From positions 1,588,501 through 1,652,500 of the forward strand of contig NZ_BAABBR010000001.1 in the NCBI RefSeq assembly GCF_039538065.1: DNA of 64,000 bases. Reading direction: 5' to 3'. Shown here in pieces: positions 8,606-25,423 of the stretch (positions within the stretch are counted from its first letter, which is position 1; each line of letters begins with the position of its first letter). A model generated the notes under the pieces. That model was not told the origin of the DNA, made no database searches, and worked only from the letters and a program-made list of their open reading frames with translations. This DNA is from Sphingomonas rosea. Lineage in GTDB: Bacteria; Pseudomonadota; Alphaproteobacteria; Sphingomonadales; Sphingomonadaceae. The translations under genes were made by a program, and so were the position numbers.

Positions 8606-8736
8606 AAGCGGTCTCCTTCAGTGTAGTCGGCGCGATTGCGTCGGCCAAAACGGCGAAGGTTTTCCCAAGCCCCCGATCGCTTCGACTCGAAACGTATCGA
8701 AATCATGTCCCGTCCGCAATCACCCGTCCGAAAGAC

Positions 8737-8754
8737 TGTCAAAAAGAGTTTACG
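8737..8754 (+). promoter_or_regulatory. PpsR-like box 1 in the aerR-bchF intergenic region (TGT-N12-ACG)
   Basis: TGT at 8737-8739, 12 bases, then ACG at 8752-8754. One base off the PpsR consensus. It shares its last two bases with box 2, forming a nested array in the divergent promoter region of aerR-ppsR and bchF. Confidence 0.5.
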
Positions 8755-8770
8755 TCTAGCAAGATTGACA
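8753..8770 (-). promoter_or_regulatory. PpsR-like box 2 overlapping the bchF -35 element
   Basis: Plus strand CGT (8753-8755), 12 bases, ACA (8768-8770); equivalently TGT-N12-ACG on the minus strand. It covers the TTGACA at 8765-8770 proposed as the bchF -35 element, the arrangement expected for repression. Confidence 0.5.
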
Positions 8771-8794
8771 CTTTGACACGCGTGGGCGTAACCT
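8765..8794 (+). promoter_or_regulatory. Predicted bchF promoter
   Basis: TTGACA at 8765-8770 and TAACCT at 8789-8794 are 18 bases apart, predicting a start near 8801 and a short leader before the bchF ATG at 8818. This promoter would drive the long bchFNBHLM-lhaA-puh-acsF-hemA chain. Confidence 0.45.
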
Positions 8795-8817
8795 CCGTCC
8801 GGGAAGGGTTGCTCATC

Positions 8818-10595
<1,778 letters not shown>

Positions 10596-10600
10596 GCGCC

Positions 10601-12131
10601 ATGAAGCTCGCCGTCTGGACCTACGAAGGACCGCCCCACGTCGGAGCGATGCGGGTGGCGACGGCGATGCGCGGCGTTCACTACGTCCTCCACGCGCCGC
10701 AGGGCGACACCTACGCCGACCTCCTGTTCACGATGATCGAGCGGCGCGGGAAGCGCCCGCCGGTCACCTACACCACCTTCCAGGCGCGCGACCTCGGCAA
10801 GGACACGGCGGAGCTGTTCAAGACCGCCGCGCGCGACGCCTATGATCGCTTCAAGCCCGAGCTGATGATCGTCGGCGCCTCCTGCACGGCCGAGCTCATC
10901 CAGGACGATCCCGGCGGCCTCGCCTCGACGCTCGGCCTGCCATGCCCGGTCGTCCCGCTCGAACTGCCGAGCTACAGCCGCAAGGAGCATTGGGGCGCGT
11001 CGGAGACCTTCTATCAGATCGTCCGTGCGCTCTGCCCGGCAGGCGTGGGGACGCCTGATCGGAGCCGGATCAGCGCGAATATCCTGGGCCCTTGCGCGCT
11101 CGGTTTCCGTCATCGCGACGACGTCCGCGAAATTACGCGGCTGCTCGAAATGCTCGGCATCGAGGTCAACGTGGTCGCCCCGCTGGGCGCCGCGCCCGCC
11201 GATGTCGCGCGGATCCCGGACGCCCGCTTCAACATCTGCCTTTATCCCGAAATCGGCGACGAGACGACGCGCTGGCTCGAACGCACGCACGGCCAGCCCT
11301 TCACGAAGACCATCCCGATCGGGGCCGCGGCGACCCGCCGCTTCATCGAGGAAGTCGCCGCGCTGGCCGGGGTCGATCCCGCCCTGGCGCTCGACGATCC
11401 CGACATGCGGATGCCGTGGTGGAGCCGGTCGGTCGACAGCACCTACCTGACCGGAAAACGCGTCTTCATCTTCGGTGACGCGACCCACGCCGCCGCCGCC
11501 GCCCGCGTTGCCCGCGACGAACTCGGCTTCAGCGTCTGCGGCATCGGTTGCTACAATCGCGAATTCGCCCGCGAGGTCCGCACTGTCGCCGCCGAACTCG
11601 GGCTCGAGCCGCTGATCACCGACGACCATCTTGCGGTCGAGGACGCGATCGTCGCAGCGCAGCCCGAACTGGTCCTCGGAAGCCAGATGGAACGCCACAT
11701 CGCCAAGCGGCTCGGCATTCCCTGCGCCGTCATTTCGGCACCAGTGCACGTCCAGGATTTCCCCGCGCGCCACAGCCCGCAAATGGGGATCGAGGGTGCG
11801 AACGTGCTGTTCGACAGCTGGGTCCATCCGCTCGTCATGGGGCTCGAGGAGCATCTCCTCACCATGTTCCGCGACGATCCCGAATTCCACGACGGGGCAG
11901 GGGCGAGTCATCTTGGCGGGCACGGCACCGTTCCGGCGAACGATACGGTAAGCCATCCCACGCCAATCGATGCCGAGGCCAACGGGCGCTGGTCGGCCGA
12001 CGCCGAAGCCGAATTGCGCAAGATCCCCTTCTTCGTTCGCGGCAAGGCGCGTCGCAACACCGAGGCCTTCGCCGCCGAGCGCGGCCTTGCGACCATCGAA
12101 CTCGCCACGCTCTACGACGCCAAGGCGCATT

Positions 12132-12142
<11 letters not shown>
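10601..12142 (+). CDS. bchB: Light-independent protochlorophyllide reductase subunit BchB
   Basis: 513 residues, nitrogenase beta-like. The N-terminus [20 protein letters not shown] is characteristic and an Asp in this subunit (D36 in the family) supplies an unusual cluster ligand. The C-terminal region holds the small domain with [15 protein letters not shown]. It partners BchN and forms the substrate pocket. It overlaps bchH by 11 bases. The complex is oxygen-sensitive, notable in a presumed aerobe that keeps it. Confidence 0.98.
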
Positions 12143-17282
<5,140 letters not shown>

Positions 17283-17286
<4 letters not shown>

Positions 17287-18704
17287 GCGCCCGGTCGCTC
17301 GGCCCCGGCATCTGGACCCGCGTCGCAACCGCGTGGCTGCCGTTTGCCGATGCCGCGACGACCGAGCTCCCCCTTGGCCGCCTGCTGCGGCTGTCGCTGT
17401 TCCAGGTTTCCGCCGGGCTCGTCTGGGCGCTGTACAACGGCACGCTCAACCGGGTGATGATCGTCGAATTGGGCATTCCGGCCGGCCTGGTTGCCGCCCT
17501 GATCGCCATCCCGCTCCTCGCCGCGCCGTTTCGCGCATTGATCGGACACAAGTCGGACGCGCATCGCTCGGTGCTCGGCTGGCGGCGCGTGCCCTATCTG
17601 TGGATGGGGACATTGCTGCAGTTCGGCGGGCTGGCGATCATGCCCTTCGCGCTGCTGATCATCTCGGTCCCCGACGGGCAGGGTGTCGGCCTGTTCGGCT
17701 GCGCGGTCGCCTTCCTCCTCACGGGCGCGGGGCTGCACATCGCGCAGACCGCCGGGCTTGCTCTCGCCACCGACCTCGCGCCCGAGCACGCCCGCCCCCG
17801 CGCGGTCGCCTTGCTCTACGTCATGCTGCTCACCGGCACGATGATCAGCGCGCTCGTGATCGGCGAGCTGCTGATCGACTTCACGCCCACCCGCCTCGTC
17901 CAGGTGATCCAGGCGGCCGCGCTTCTCACCCTCGTCCTCAACATCGTCGCCAGCTGGAAGCAGGAGCCGCGCCGTGCGCCGCTGCGCACCGAAGCATCCG
18001 AGAAGCTCGGCTTTGCCGAAGTCTGGACCCGGCTCGTGGCCGAGCCCCACAGCCGCCGCCTCCTCTTGGGCGTCGGCTTCGGTGCGCTCGCCTTCGGCAT
18101 GCAGGACGTCCTCCTCGAGCCCTATGGCGGCGAGATCCTCGGCATGTCGGTTGGGGCGACCACGACGCTGACCTCGCTCTGGGCGCTCGGCGCACTGCTC
18201 GGCTTCGCGCTCGCCGGCAGCCGCCTTGCCCGCGGGAGCGAACCCAACCGCCTCGCCGGCTTCGGCTGTGTGGTCGGCATGTTCGCCCTGCTCCTCGTCA
18301 TCTTCGCTGCGCCGACCGCCACTCCCCTCCTGCTGATGGTCGGCGCAGCGATGATCGGCTTCGGTGGTGGTCTGTTCATGGTGGGCACGCTGGTGGCCGC
18401 AATGACCCTTGCCCGCACCTCGGAAGCGGGCCTCGCGCTCGGCGCCTGGGGTGCGGTCCAGGCATCCGCTGCCGGAGCCGCCATTCTTCTTGGCGGCCTC
18501 GTTCGCGACGGCATCTCGATCCTCGCGACGGGCGGCCGGCTCGGCGAGACCCTCGCGGTGCGCGCAACCGGCTACGGCGTGGTCTACGCCGCCGAAATCG
18601 TCCTGCTTCTCGTGACCATCCTGGTCATGGGCCCCCTGGTGCGGGCGCAGCTTGCACCCTCCGCCAATCCGCCACGCTTCGGCCTGGCGCAATTCCCGAG
18701 CTGA
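17283..18704 (+). CDS. lhaA: Light-harvesting 1 assembly protein LhaA (PucC family)
   Basis: 473 residues with about 12 membrane helices, major facilitator superfamily, BCD/PucC family. Family signatures include NRVMIVELGIPA, IGHKSDAHRSVLGWRRVPYLW and GMQDVLLEPYGGEILGMSV. In Rhodobacter, LhaA is needed for LH1 assembly. Its place between bchM and puhA is conserved. It shares family architecture with the gene at 4049-5353. Puh A follows 20 bases downstream. Confidence 0.96.
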
Positions 18705-18724
18705 ACGAAGAGGAAAACGGGAAC

Positions 18725-19501
18725 ATGTCGCATCACGAAATCATCGTTGGACGGCTCGATGTGGCGGAGCTCGTCTTTTACGCGTTCGTGCTCTTCTTCG
18801 TCGCCCTCGTCTTCTACCTCCGGCGCGAAGATCGGCGAGAAGGCTATCCGCTCGAGGATGCGGTGACCGGCCGCGTCGACAGCGCCTGGGGTCCGCTCAC
18901 CGCGTCGTCCTATAAGCGCTTCAAGCTGCCGTTCGATCGCGGCTATGCGACCACGCCGGCGCAGGGCCGCGAACCCGTCGAGATTCCCGGCACCCGGCCT
19001 TACGACCGCTTCCCCGGCGCGCCGCTGGTACCGACCGGCGATCCACTCGTCGATGGCGTCGGCCCGGCCAGCTGGGTCAATCGCGCCGACTGGCCCGACC
19101 AGGACATGGAAGGGCGCCCGCGGATCGTCCCCATGTCGAGCGAGCATGAATGGTCGATCGCGCGCGAGGATGCCAACCTCATGGGGATGAAGGTCGTGGC
19201 GGCCGATGGAGTCGTGGTCGGCGAGATCAGCGACGTCTGGATCGACCGTTCCGATCATCTCGTCCGCTACGTCGATGTCGCCACGGCGAGCGGCAGCGTC
19301 ATAGTCCCGTTCCTCATGGGCACCGTCCACGGCCGCAAGCGCGTCTACCATGTCGACGCCATCGCCGCGTCGCAGTTCGCCAATGCCCCCAAGGTCGCGA
19401 CCGCCGGCCAGATCACCCGCCGCGAGGAAGACCGGCTGATGGGCTATTTCGGCGGCGGCTATCTCTACGGCATGCCCGGCCGTGCGGAGCCCTTGCTGTG
19501 A
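18725..19501 (+). CDS. puhA: Photosynthetic reaction centre H subunit PuhA
   Basis: 258 residues. One N-terminal membrane helix (about 14-33, VAELVFYAFVLFFVALVFYL) precedes the typical RREDRREGYPLE stretch, and a cytoplasmic PRC-barrel domain occupies about 150-235 (GMKVVAADGVVVGEISDVWI). It caps the cytoplasmic side of PufL/PufM and shapes the proton path to QB. A purine-rich stretch (GAAGAGGAAAA) precedes the ATG. The stop overlaps puhB as GTGA. Confidence 0.97.
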   Translation: MSHHEIIVGRLDVAELVFYAFVLFFVALVFYLRREDRREGYPLEDAVTGRVDSAWGPLTASSYKRFKLPFDRGYATTPAQGREPVEIPGTRPYDRFPGAPLVPTGDPLVDGVGPASWVNRADWPDQDMEGRPRIVPMSSEHEWSIAREDANLMGMKVVAADGVVVGEISDVWIDRSDHLVRYVDVATASGSVIVPFLMGTVHGRKRVYHVDAIAASQFANAPKVATAGQITRREEDRLMGYFGGGYLYGMPGRAEPLL

Positions 19502-20121
19502 GCGCTGACCGCCTGAACGGCCTTCCGGGCAAGCTCCCGCCGGGCGAGACCATCGTCTGGCAGGGTGCGCCCGACTGGCGCCAACTGCTGCGCTCGCTGT
19601 TTCACGCCCGCGCCGTCGCCGTCTACTTCGCGATCCTCGCGGTGGCGGGTTTGCTCGCGGGGAGCCCGACGGGCGCCGCGATCACGCTGGGAGCGGGATT
19701 GCTCGGGCTCGGCGTCATGGCGGTCCTCGCCAAGGCCTATGCCACCAGCACCGTCTATACCCTCACCGACCGGCGCATCGTGCTCAAGATCGGAATCGCG
19801 CTGCCGATGAGCTTCAATCTTCCGCTGCGGCAGATCGATTCCGCGGACCTTCGGATGCTCGGCAACGGCTGCGGCGACATCGCGCTCAAGCTCAAGGGCC
19901 GCGAGCGGATCGGTTGGGCGCTACTCTGGCCGCATGTCCGGCCGCGTCACCTCCGCCAGCCGCAGCCGATGCTGCGCTCGGTGCCCGGTGCTGAAGACCT
20001 CGCGATCAAGCTCTATCATTGCTGCGCCGAGGTGATCGACGTCGCGCACGTCGAGCCTGCCGCCAAACCCGCGCCCCGTCCCGCACGGCCCGCCCCCGAA
20101 CCCGTCGAGGCCATGGCATGA
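19498..20121 (+). CDS. puhB: Photosynthetic complex assembly protein PuhB
   Basis: 207 residues with a bacterial PH-like domain after two membrane helices (about 38-80) and the YTLTDRRIVLKIGIALPMS signature of this domain. PuhB assists reaction-centre assembly in Rhodobacter. The start is a GTG overlapping the puhA stop. The last 20 residues are Pro/Ala-rich, a feature also seen in several puf products of this cluster. Confidence 0.94.
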   Translation: MSADRLNGLPGKLPPGETIVWQGAPDWRQLLRSLFHARAVAVYFAILAVAGLLAGSPTGAAITLGAGLLGLGVMAVLAKAYATSTVYTLTDRRIVLKIGIALPMSFNLPLRQIDSADLRMLGNGCGDIALKLKGRERIGWALLWPHVRPRHLRQPQPMLRSVPGAEDLAIKLYHCCAEVIDVAHVEPAAKPAPRPARPAPEPVEAMA

Positions 20122-20603
20122 ACGAGCTCGAGCATCACAGCCACGAGAACATGATCCCGCCCGGTGCGCTCAAGGCCGCCTGCGCCCTGATCATCTGCGT
20201 GCTGGTCCTCGTCTCGGCGGTCCGCTTCGGCTTGGTCGACGTCGGACCGAGCCCGGCCGAAGCGCGCCTCGCCGCCCACGAACAGCCGGTGGCCCAACGC
20301 CTTCTCCGCTTCGACGATGGTGCCGGCGGCAAGGTGCTGGTGAGCGATGCCGGCAACGGTCGTCAGGTCGCTGCGATCGGCACCGAGGGGAGCGGTTTCA
20401 TCCGTGGGGTGATGCGCGGCCTGGCGCGCGAACGGCACCTCAATCGCCAAGGCCCGGCCGCGCCCTTCGCGCTGGCCAGCTGGCCCGACGGCGCGCTGAC
20501 GCTCACCGACACCGCCACCGGTCGCGTGATCGAACTCGGCAGCTTCGGCCCGACCAATCGTGCCTCCTTCGCCGCCTTCCTCGCTCCGGAGACCCGCTCG
20601 TGA
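20118..20603 (+). CDS. puhC: Photosynthetic complex assembly protein PuhC
   Basis: 161 residues with one membrane helix (about 18-40, [24 protein letters not shown]) and a soluble, probably periplasmic domain containing [18 protein letters not shown], the conserved PuhC core. In Rhodobacter capsulatus PuhC helps organise the RC-LH1 complex. It is coupled to puhB by ATGA and to the next gene by GTGA. Confidence 0.93.
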   Translation: MNELEHHSHENMIPPGALKAACALIICVLVLVSAVRFGLVDVGPSPAEARLAAHEQPVAQRLLRFDDGAGGKVLVSDAGNGRQVAAIGTEGSGFIRGVMRGLARERHLNRQGPAAPFALASWPDGALTLTDTATGRVIELGSFGPTNRASFAAFLAPETRS

Positions 20604-20896
20604 GCCTGCTCTGCGCCGCCCGCTTCGAAACCTCGTGCCGCATCAGCGTCGAGCACAGCCCAGATTCCCTCCACGCGCATGTCGAACTTCCCGACGACAT
20701 TGCGATCGGACCGGGCGACCGGGTGCAGGTGCATGGCGCGCCGGTCGTCGTGCCGTTCGGGACCAGCCTCGTCCTCGATCGCACGGCGACGGTCGAGATC
20801 GCTGGACCGCTGCGCCGCGCCTGGACGCGCTTCACCGCTTATTTCGACATGAGCGAACTCTACGAAGTCAGCTTCACCCCCGGGAGGCTCGCATGA
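20600..20896 (+). CDS. Small soluble protein of the puh operon, unknown function
   Basis: 98 residues, GTG start overlapping the puhC stop and a stop overlapping the acsF start as ATGA, so it is embedded in a coupled chain and certainly translated with it. There is no membrane segment or signal. The sequence looks beta-rich, with a central motif of alternating Val/Asp/Gly ([32 protein letters not shown]) and an acidic-aromatic end ([18 protein letters not shown]). I recall proteins at this spot in other aerobic phototrophs but know no function. A cofactor or assembly factor for AcsF or PuhC is a guess from position. Confidence 0.85.
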   Translation: MSLLCAARFETSCRISVEHSPDSLHAHVELPDDIAIGPGDRVQVHGAPVVVPFGTSLVLDRTATVEIAGPLRRAWTRFTAYFDMSELYEVSFTPGRLA

Positions 20897-21933
20897 ACGC
20901 CCATACGCCGGTGACCCCGGCGGACACGCTCGCGATCGCACGGCAGGAAACGATCCTGTCGCCGCGCTTCTACACGACCGACTTCAAGGCGCTCGACAAG
21001 ATCGACGTCACTCCGGTCCGCGCCGAATGGGACGCGCTGATCGCCGACTTCGACCGCGACGAGAACAAGCGCCATTTCCGCAGCGAGGAAAGCTTCGACG
21101 GCATCCTTGACCGAATGACGCCGGCGCTCCGGGCCGAGTTCATCGACTTCCTCGTCAGCTCGATGACCAGCGAATTCTCGGGCTGCATCCTCTACGCCGA
21201 AATCGCCAAGCGCGTCACCAATCCCGACGTGAAGAAGCTGTTCAAGGTCCTCGCCCGCGACGAAAGCCGCCATGCCGGCTTCATCAACGAAACGCTCAAG
21301 GACGCTGGCCTCGGCGTCGATCTCGGCTTCCTGACCAAGACCAAGAAATACACCTATTTCAAACCCAAGTTCATCTTTTACGCGGTCTATCTGTCGGAGA
21401 AGATTGGCTACGCCCGCTACATCACCATCTACCGGCAACTCGAAAAGCATCCCGAGCTCCGCTTCCATCCGATCTTCGCCTGGTTCGAGCGGTGGTGCCA
21501 GGACGAGTTCCGGCACGGCGAGGCCTTCGCCATGCTGATGCGGTCGGAGCCGAAGCTGCTCACCGGCCTCAACAAGCTCTGGATCCGCTTCTTCCTGCTG
21601 TCGGTCTACGCGACGATGTACGTGCGCGACGCCGGCCGGCCGGAATTCTTCAAGGCGCTCGGCATCAGCCCCGCCGACTATGGCTACAAGGTGTTCGACA
21701 TCTGCTCGGCGATCAGCCGGCAGGTGTTCCCGGTGGTGCTTCCGACCGACGACCCCCGCTTCCGTGCGGCGATGGAAAGGCTGCGCGTCGCCGGCGATGG
21801 CATTGCGCGCAACCGTGGCATCGCCAAGCTGCCGCATCTCGCCGGCGCGGCCTTCGCCTTCGCCCGCATGTATTTCCTTCGGCCGGAAAAGAGCCCGCTG
21901 CCCGCCACCGTCCGCATGCAGCCGGCCTGGTGA
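20893..21933 (+). CDS. acsF: Aerobic Mg-protoporphyrin IX monomethyl ester oxidative cyclase AcsF
   Basis: 346 residues, di-iron ferritin-like protein. Iron ligands are visible in the two pairs E...[11 protein letters not shown] and E...[14 protein letters not shown]. It forms the isocyclic ring E using O2. No oxygen-independent bchE is present in the cluster, which points to strictly aerobic pigment synthesis. Coupled upstream to the 98-residue protein and downstream to puhE (GTGA). Confidence 0.98.
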   Translation: MNAHTPVTPADTLAIARQETILSPRFYTTDFKALDKIDVTPVRAEWDALIADFDRDENKRHFRSEESFDGILDRMTPALRAEFIDFLVSSMTSEFSGCILYAEIAKRVTNPDVKKLFKVLARDESRHAGFINETLKDAGLGVDLGFLTKTKKYTYFKPKFIFYAVYLSEKIGYARYITIYRQLEKHPELRFHPIFAWFERWCQDEFRHGEAFAMLMRSEPKLLTGLNKLWIRFFLLSVYATMYVRDAGRPEFFKALGISPADYGYKVFDICSAISRQVFPVVLPTDDPRFRAAMERLRVAGDGIARNRGIAKLPHLAGAAFAFARMYFLRPEKSPLPATVRMQPAW

Positions 21934-22715
21934 GCCTGTCGGGCCATCTCGTTCCCGCGCTGGCGGTGCTGCTCAGCTGGTTCGCCAGCACGGCGCTGGT
22001 GGTCTGGCTCGTCCACCGGCCCCGCGCGACCTATCGCTCGGCCATGATGGCAACGTCGGTGGCGGCGATCGCGGGCATGGCGGTGATCGTCGCGACGCGG
22101 CACGACGACGGCATCGCTGCGACCTATGCCTCGGCGGCCGGGGCGCTCGTCATCTGGGCGTGGCAGGAGCTCGCCTTCCTGACCGGCGCCGCGGCGGGTC
22201 CCCGCCGGCTTCCCAAGTCGGTCGGAGCGGCAGGCTTCCTTCGCTTCCGCCAGGCCACCGAGGCACTGCTGTGGCACGAACTGGCACTGGCCGGCCTGCT
22301 GGCCCTGTTGGTGATGATCGGATGGGGCGCCGCCAATCAGGTCGCCGCGTCGATCTTCGGGCTGCTGTTCGTCCTCCGCCTCGGCGCCAAGCTCAGCATC
22401 TTCAGCGGCGTGCCCAATTTCAGCGACGAGCTGATTCCGGCGCATCTTCGCTACCTGCACAGCTATTTCGGGCCGCGTCGGCTTAGCGCCACCCTCGTGA
22501 TCGCGCTCGGATCGAGCCTGCTGCTCGCGACCCTTCTCGCCGACCGTGCGCTGTCGGCCGGCGCGGGCAGCGCCGCGATCGCGCCGAGCCTCGTCTTCGC
22601 GCTCGCCGGGCTCGGCGCGCTCGAACTTTTCTTTCTTGCCCTTCCGGTTCGTGACGGTGTCTTGTGGCACTGGGCGATGCGGCCGGGCGCCACACGCATT
22701 GCGGGACAAGCCTAG
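21930..22715 (+). CDS. puhE: Photosynthetic complex assembly protein PuhE (DUF3623)
   Basis: 261 residues with about seven predicted membrane helices. The conserved core [33 protein letters not shown] is characteristic of DUF3623/PuhE. In Rhodobacter capsulatus PuhE modulates bacteriochlorophyll production. The start is GTG, overlapping the acsF stop. hemA follows 11 bases later with a good ribosome site. Confidence 0.93.
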   Translation: MSLSGHLVPALAVLLSWFASTALVVWLVHRPRATYRSAMMATSVAAIAGMAVIVATRHDDGIAATYASAAGALVIWAWQELAFLTGAAAGPRRLPKSVGAAGFLRFRQATEALLWHELALAGLLALLVMIGWGAANQVAASIFGLLFVLRLGAKLSIFSGVPNFSDELIPAHLRYLHSYFGPRRLSATLVIALGSSLLLATLLADRALSAGAGSAAIAPSLVFALAGLGALELFFLALPVRDGVLWHWAMRPGATRIAGQA

Positions 22716-22726
22716 GGGGACCGGCC

Positions 22727-23947
22727 ATGGATTATGAGGCCTTTTTCAACCAGTCGCTGGACGATCTTCGCGGGGAGGGGCGCTATCGCATCTTCGCCGA
22801 GCTCGAGCGGCGCGCGGGCAATTATCCCAAGGCCAAGTGGCACAAGGACGACGGTGCCGACGAAGTCACTGTCTGGTGCTCGAACGACTATCTCGGGATG
22901 GGCCAGCATCCGGTCGTGCTCGATGCCATTCACGAAACGCTCGACAGCTGCGGCGCGGGGGCCGGGGGCACGCGCAACATCGCCGGCACGACGCATCAGC
23001 ATGTGCAGCTCGAGCGCGAACTCGCCGATCTTCACGGCAAGGAATCGGCGCTGCTCTTCACCTCGGGCTATGTCTCGAACTGGGCGGCGCTCGGCACGCT
23101 CGGCGCGAAGATCCCGAATGTCGTCATCCTTTCGGACGCCGGCAACCATGCCTCGATGATCGAGGGTATCCGCCATAGCCGCGCCGAGCGGCAGGTCTTC
23201 GCGCACAACGACTGGCGCGACCTCGATCGCCGCCTCGCCGCGCTCGACAAGGACCGGCCCAAGCTGGTTGCGTTCGAGAGCGTCTATTCGATGGACGGCG
23301 ACATCGCGCCGATCGCCGAGATCCTCGACGTCTGCGAAGCGCATGGCGCGATGAGCTACATCGACGAGGTCCATGCGGTCGGCCTCTATGGCCCGCGCGG
23401 CGGCGGCGTCGCCGAGCGTGAAGGCCTGATGGACCGGATCACCGTGATCGAAGGCACGCTGGGCAAGGCCTATGGCGTCCTCGGCGGCTACATCGCCGCA
23501 TCGACCGCGCTGTGCGACTTCGTCCGCAGCTTCGCCAGCGGCTTCATCTTCACCACCGCGCTTCCGCCGGCGCTCGCCGCCGGGGCGGCGGCCAGCATTC
23601 GCCACCTCAAGGAGAGCGAGGCCGAGCGCCAGGGGCAGCGCGATCGCGTCGCCACAGTCCGGGCGCGGCTGATGGCGGTCGGCATCCCGATGATGGACAA
23701 CGACAGCCACATCATCCCGGTGATGGTCGGCAACCCGGTCCACTGCAAACAGATCAGTGACTGGCTGCTCGAGGAATATCGGATCTACGTCCAGCCGATC
23801 AATTACCCGACCGTGCCGCGCGGAACCGAGCGGCTGCGCATCACGCCCTCGCCGGTCCACTCGGCCGAGGACATCGACCGGCTGGTCGACGCGCTGAGCG
23901 AGATCTGGTCGCGTTGTGCCCTGAGCCGGGTTTCCGCCGCGGCCTGA
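22727..23947 (+). CDS. hemA: 5-aminolevulinate synthase HemA
   Basis: 406 residues, fold-type I PLP enzyme of the alpha-oxoamine synthase family. The PLP lysine lies in [15 protein letters not shown] (around 245-250) and the glycine-rich [21 protein letters not shown] block and [10 protein letters not shown] are present. It condenses glycine and succinyl-CoA, the entry of the C4 tetrapyrrole pathway. AGGGGGA precedes the ATG. As last gene of the chain it couples precursor supply to pigment synthesis; another copy for general heme supply may exist elsewhere. Confidence 0.97.
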   Translation: MDYEAFFNQSLDDLRGEGRYRIFAELERRAGNYPKAKWHKDDGADEVTVWCSNDYLGMGQHPVVLDAIHETLDSCGAGAGGTRNIAGTTHQHVQLERELADLHGKESALLFTSGYVSNWAALGTLGAKIPNVVILSDAGNHASMIEGIRHSRAERQVFAHNDWRDLDRRLAALDKDRPKLVAFESVYSMDGDIAPIAEILDVCEAHGAMSYIDEVHAVGLYGPRGGGVAEREGLMDRITVIEGTLGKAYGVLGGYIAASTALCDFVRSFASGFIFTTALPPALAAGAAASIRHLKESEAERQGQRDRVATVRARLMAVGIPMMDNDSHIIPVMVGNPVHCKQISDWLLEEYRIYVQPINYPTVPRGTERLRITPSPVHSAEDIDRLVDALSEIWSRCALSRVSAAA

Positions 23948-23971
23948 GCGACCATGGCCTGAAGCATTAGT

Positions 23972-23996
23972 GGGCGGTCGGACCTTCCGGCCGCCC
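23972..23996 (+). terminator. Hairpin after hemA
   Basis: Arms 23972-23982 and 23986-23996 form an 11-pair stem with one G-T wobble and loop CCT. No clear T-run follows, so it may end transcription of the plus-strand chain or protect its 3' end. Confidence 0.6.
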
Positions 23997-24055
23997 AAGT
24001 CGTTGGGGGATTACGAAAAAAAGGGGCGGGGACACTTCAACGAAGGCGCTTCGCC

Positions 24056-24259
24056 ATGAACCTGTCCGACTATCTCGCCGCCAACAACATGTTCATCCTG
24101 ATCGCCGGCTTCCTGGTCGTGCTGGTCGCGTTCCTGTGGTTCCTGCGCAAACCCGGCAACCGGCACCCGATGGAAGGCGAGCGCGGTCGCCAGCTCGACG
24201 AGGAGCGGGCGCGCGGCAATGCGCAGGACACCACCGACGTTCCGCCGACCCGCCGCTAG
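24056..24259 (+). CDS. Small single-helix membrane protein, unknown function
   Basis: 67 residues. The N-terminal half is one membrane helix (about 12-31, MFILIAGFLVVLVAFLWFLR) and the C-terminal half is charged and hydrophilic (GERGRQLDEERARGNAQD), probably cytoplasmic by the positive-inside rule. It stands alone between the hemA hairpin and the convergent pufC, where the two great arms of the cluster meet. GAAGG lies before the ATG. No family recognised; codon use matches its neighbours. It could be a small subunit or assembly helper of the photosynthetic complexes, but nothing beyond location supports this. Confidence 0.7.
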   Translation: MNLSDYLAANNMFILIAGFLVVLVAFLWFLRKPGNRHPMEGERGRQLDEERARGNAQDTTDVPPTRR

Positions 24260-24276
24260 CGGGCCGCGCCCCTAGC
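24255..24276. terminator. Bidirectional hairpin at the convergent end of the two cluster arms
   Basis: Arms 24255-24264 and 24268-24276 pair (GCTAG and GGGC blocks with one bulged C). The stem contains the stop codons of both the 67-residue protein and pufC, so one hairpin serves both genes. Confidence 0.5.
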
Positions 24277-25411
24277 GCACCGGCGCGGCGGTCTGCGCCG
24301 GCTGGTCCTTGGGGGCGTTGGGCGGACTGATCCGCGGCGCCATCGCCTGCGGCTGCCGAAGTGCCGCGACCACGCCCTGCTCGGCCGCGGGACGGGGATT
24401 GGGCACGTAGCCGGCCGGCCGCAGGTAGGGATGATCCGGGATCATCGACTTGCCGCCGAGCGGCTTGTTCAGCCCCTGATGGCAGGTCAGGCAATTGACC
24501 TGCAGCGGCTGTCCCGTCGGCCCGAGCCGGTTGGGCGGGAACACGCCCGCCCTGGCGAGCGGCAGGATGTTGTTGCCGTTGACGTCGCGCACCATGCGGA
24601 TGCCGTACCAGGCGGTTGCGCGCTGGGCGCGGCTCAGCGACCAGGATCGGAAGCTCTGGCTGTTGTGGCAGAAGGTGCAATTCACCCCCAGCGCCTTCGA
24701 GACGTGCATCATGATCGCATAGCTGTCTTCGGCATTGCGCGTGCCCGACTTTTCCATGCCGGGATAAGCCGAACTCGCCTGCACCCGGACGCTCTCCGCA
24801 TTGCCGCCGAGATATTGCTCGAAGACGTTGTTCGGAAGCGAGGCGTAGCCGACGTTTGCGTCGGGCGTGTTCTGCCCGCGCTTCTGCCCGCGGATGGTGT
24901 AGCGGTCGGTCGGCTTCTCGGGCGTCCAGACATATTTGGGCACTGGCTGCCCGCGGTGGCAGGTGTAGCAGGTGACCCCGGTCTGCCCCGTGTGATTCGA
25001 CCATTGCGAGTTCAATGACAGCGTCATCTTGAGCATCTGGCGGGCGACCCGCTTGGTGTAGATGCTGTCGTCGGCCATGTTCGCCGGATTGTGGCAATAT
25101 TGGCAATTGGCCGCGTCGCCCGCGACCCACTGGCTGATCGAGCTCATCAGGTGACCGAACTGCTCCTCGGACAGGTTGCCGAGGACCTGAATGTTCTGCC
25201 CTTGCACCTTGGGCCCGTTCGCCGCCTCGGGCGACAGCGGATAGGGTGCGGGCGGGATGTAGGCCGCCTTCTGGACCGAGCTCACGTCGGTGATCTGGTC
25301 CATGCCCGTGCCCCGGTAGCCGGTCTGCTGCGCGGCCTTGGCGCCGAGCTCGCAGCCGCTCAGCGCGACGAGGGGGAGGGTGGCGAATAGAAGGCTCTGG
25401 CCTCTGGTCAT
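24272..25411 (-). CDS. pufC: Reaction-centre tetraheme cytochrome subunit PufC
   Basis: 379 residues. A signal segment ends in the lipobox LSGC (Cys20), so the protein is a lipoprotein on the periplasmic face. Four heme sites are present: CQYCH (103-107), CYTCH (148-152), CTFCH (245-249) and CLTCH (307-311). It re-reduces the special pair of PufLM, receiving electrons from a soluble or tethered cytochrome. The ATG at 25411 sits 7 bases after GAGGAG; a GTG one codon earlier is too close. The last 40 residues are rich in Pro, Ala and Gln. Confidence 0.97.
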   Translation of the reverse strand: MTRGQSLLFATLPLVALSGCELGAKAAQQTGYRGTGMDQITDVSSVQKAAYIPPAPYPLSPEAANGPKVQGQNIQVLGNLSEEQFGHLMSSISQWVAGDAANCQYCHNPANMADDSIYTKRVARQMLKMTLSLNSQWSNHTGQTGVTCYTCHRGQPVPKYVWTPEKPTDRYTIRGQKRGQNTPDANVGYASLPNNVFEQYLGGNAESVRVQASSAYPGMEKSGTRNAEDSYAIMMHVSKALGVNCTFCHNSQSFRSWSLSRAQRATAWYGIRMVRDVNGNNILPLARAGVFPPNRLGPTGQPLQVNCLTCHQGLNKPLGGKSMIPDHPYLRPAGYVPNPRPAAEQGVVAALRQPQAMAPRISPPNAPKDQPAQTAAPVR

Positions 25412-25423
25412 CACGTGGCTCCT

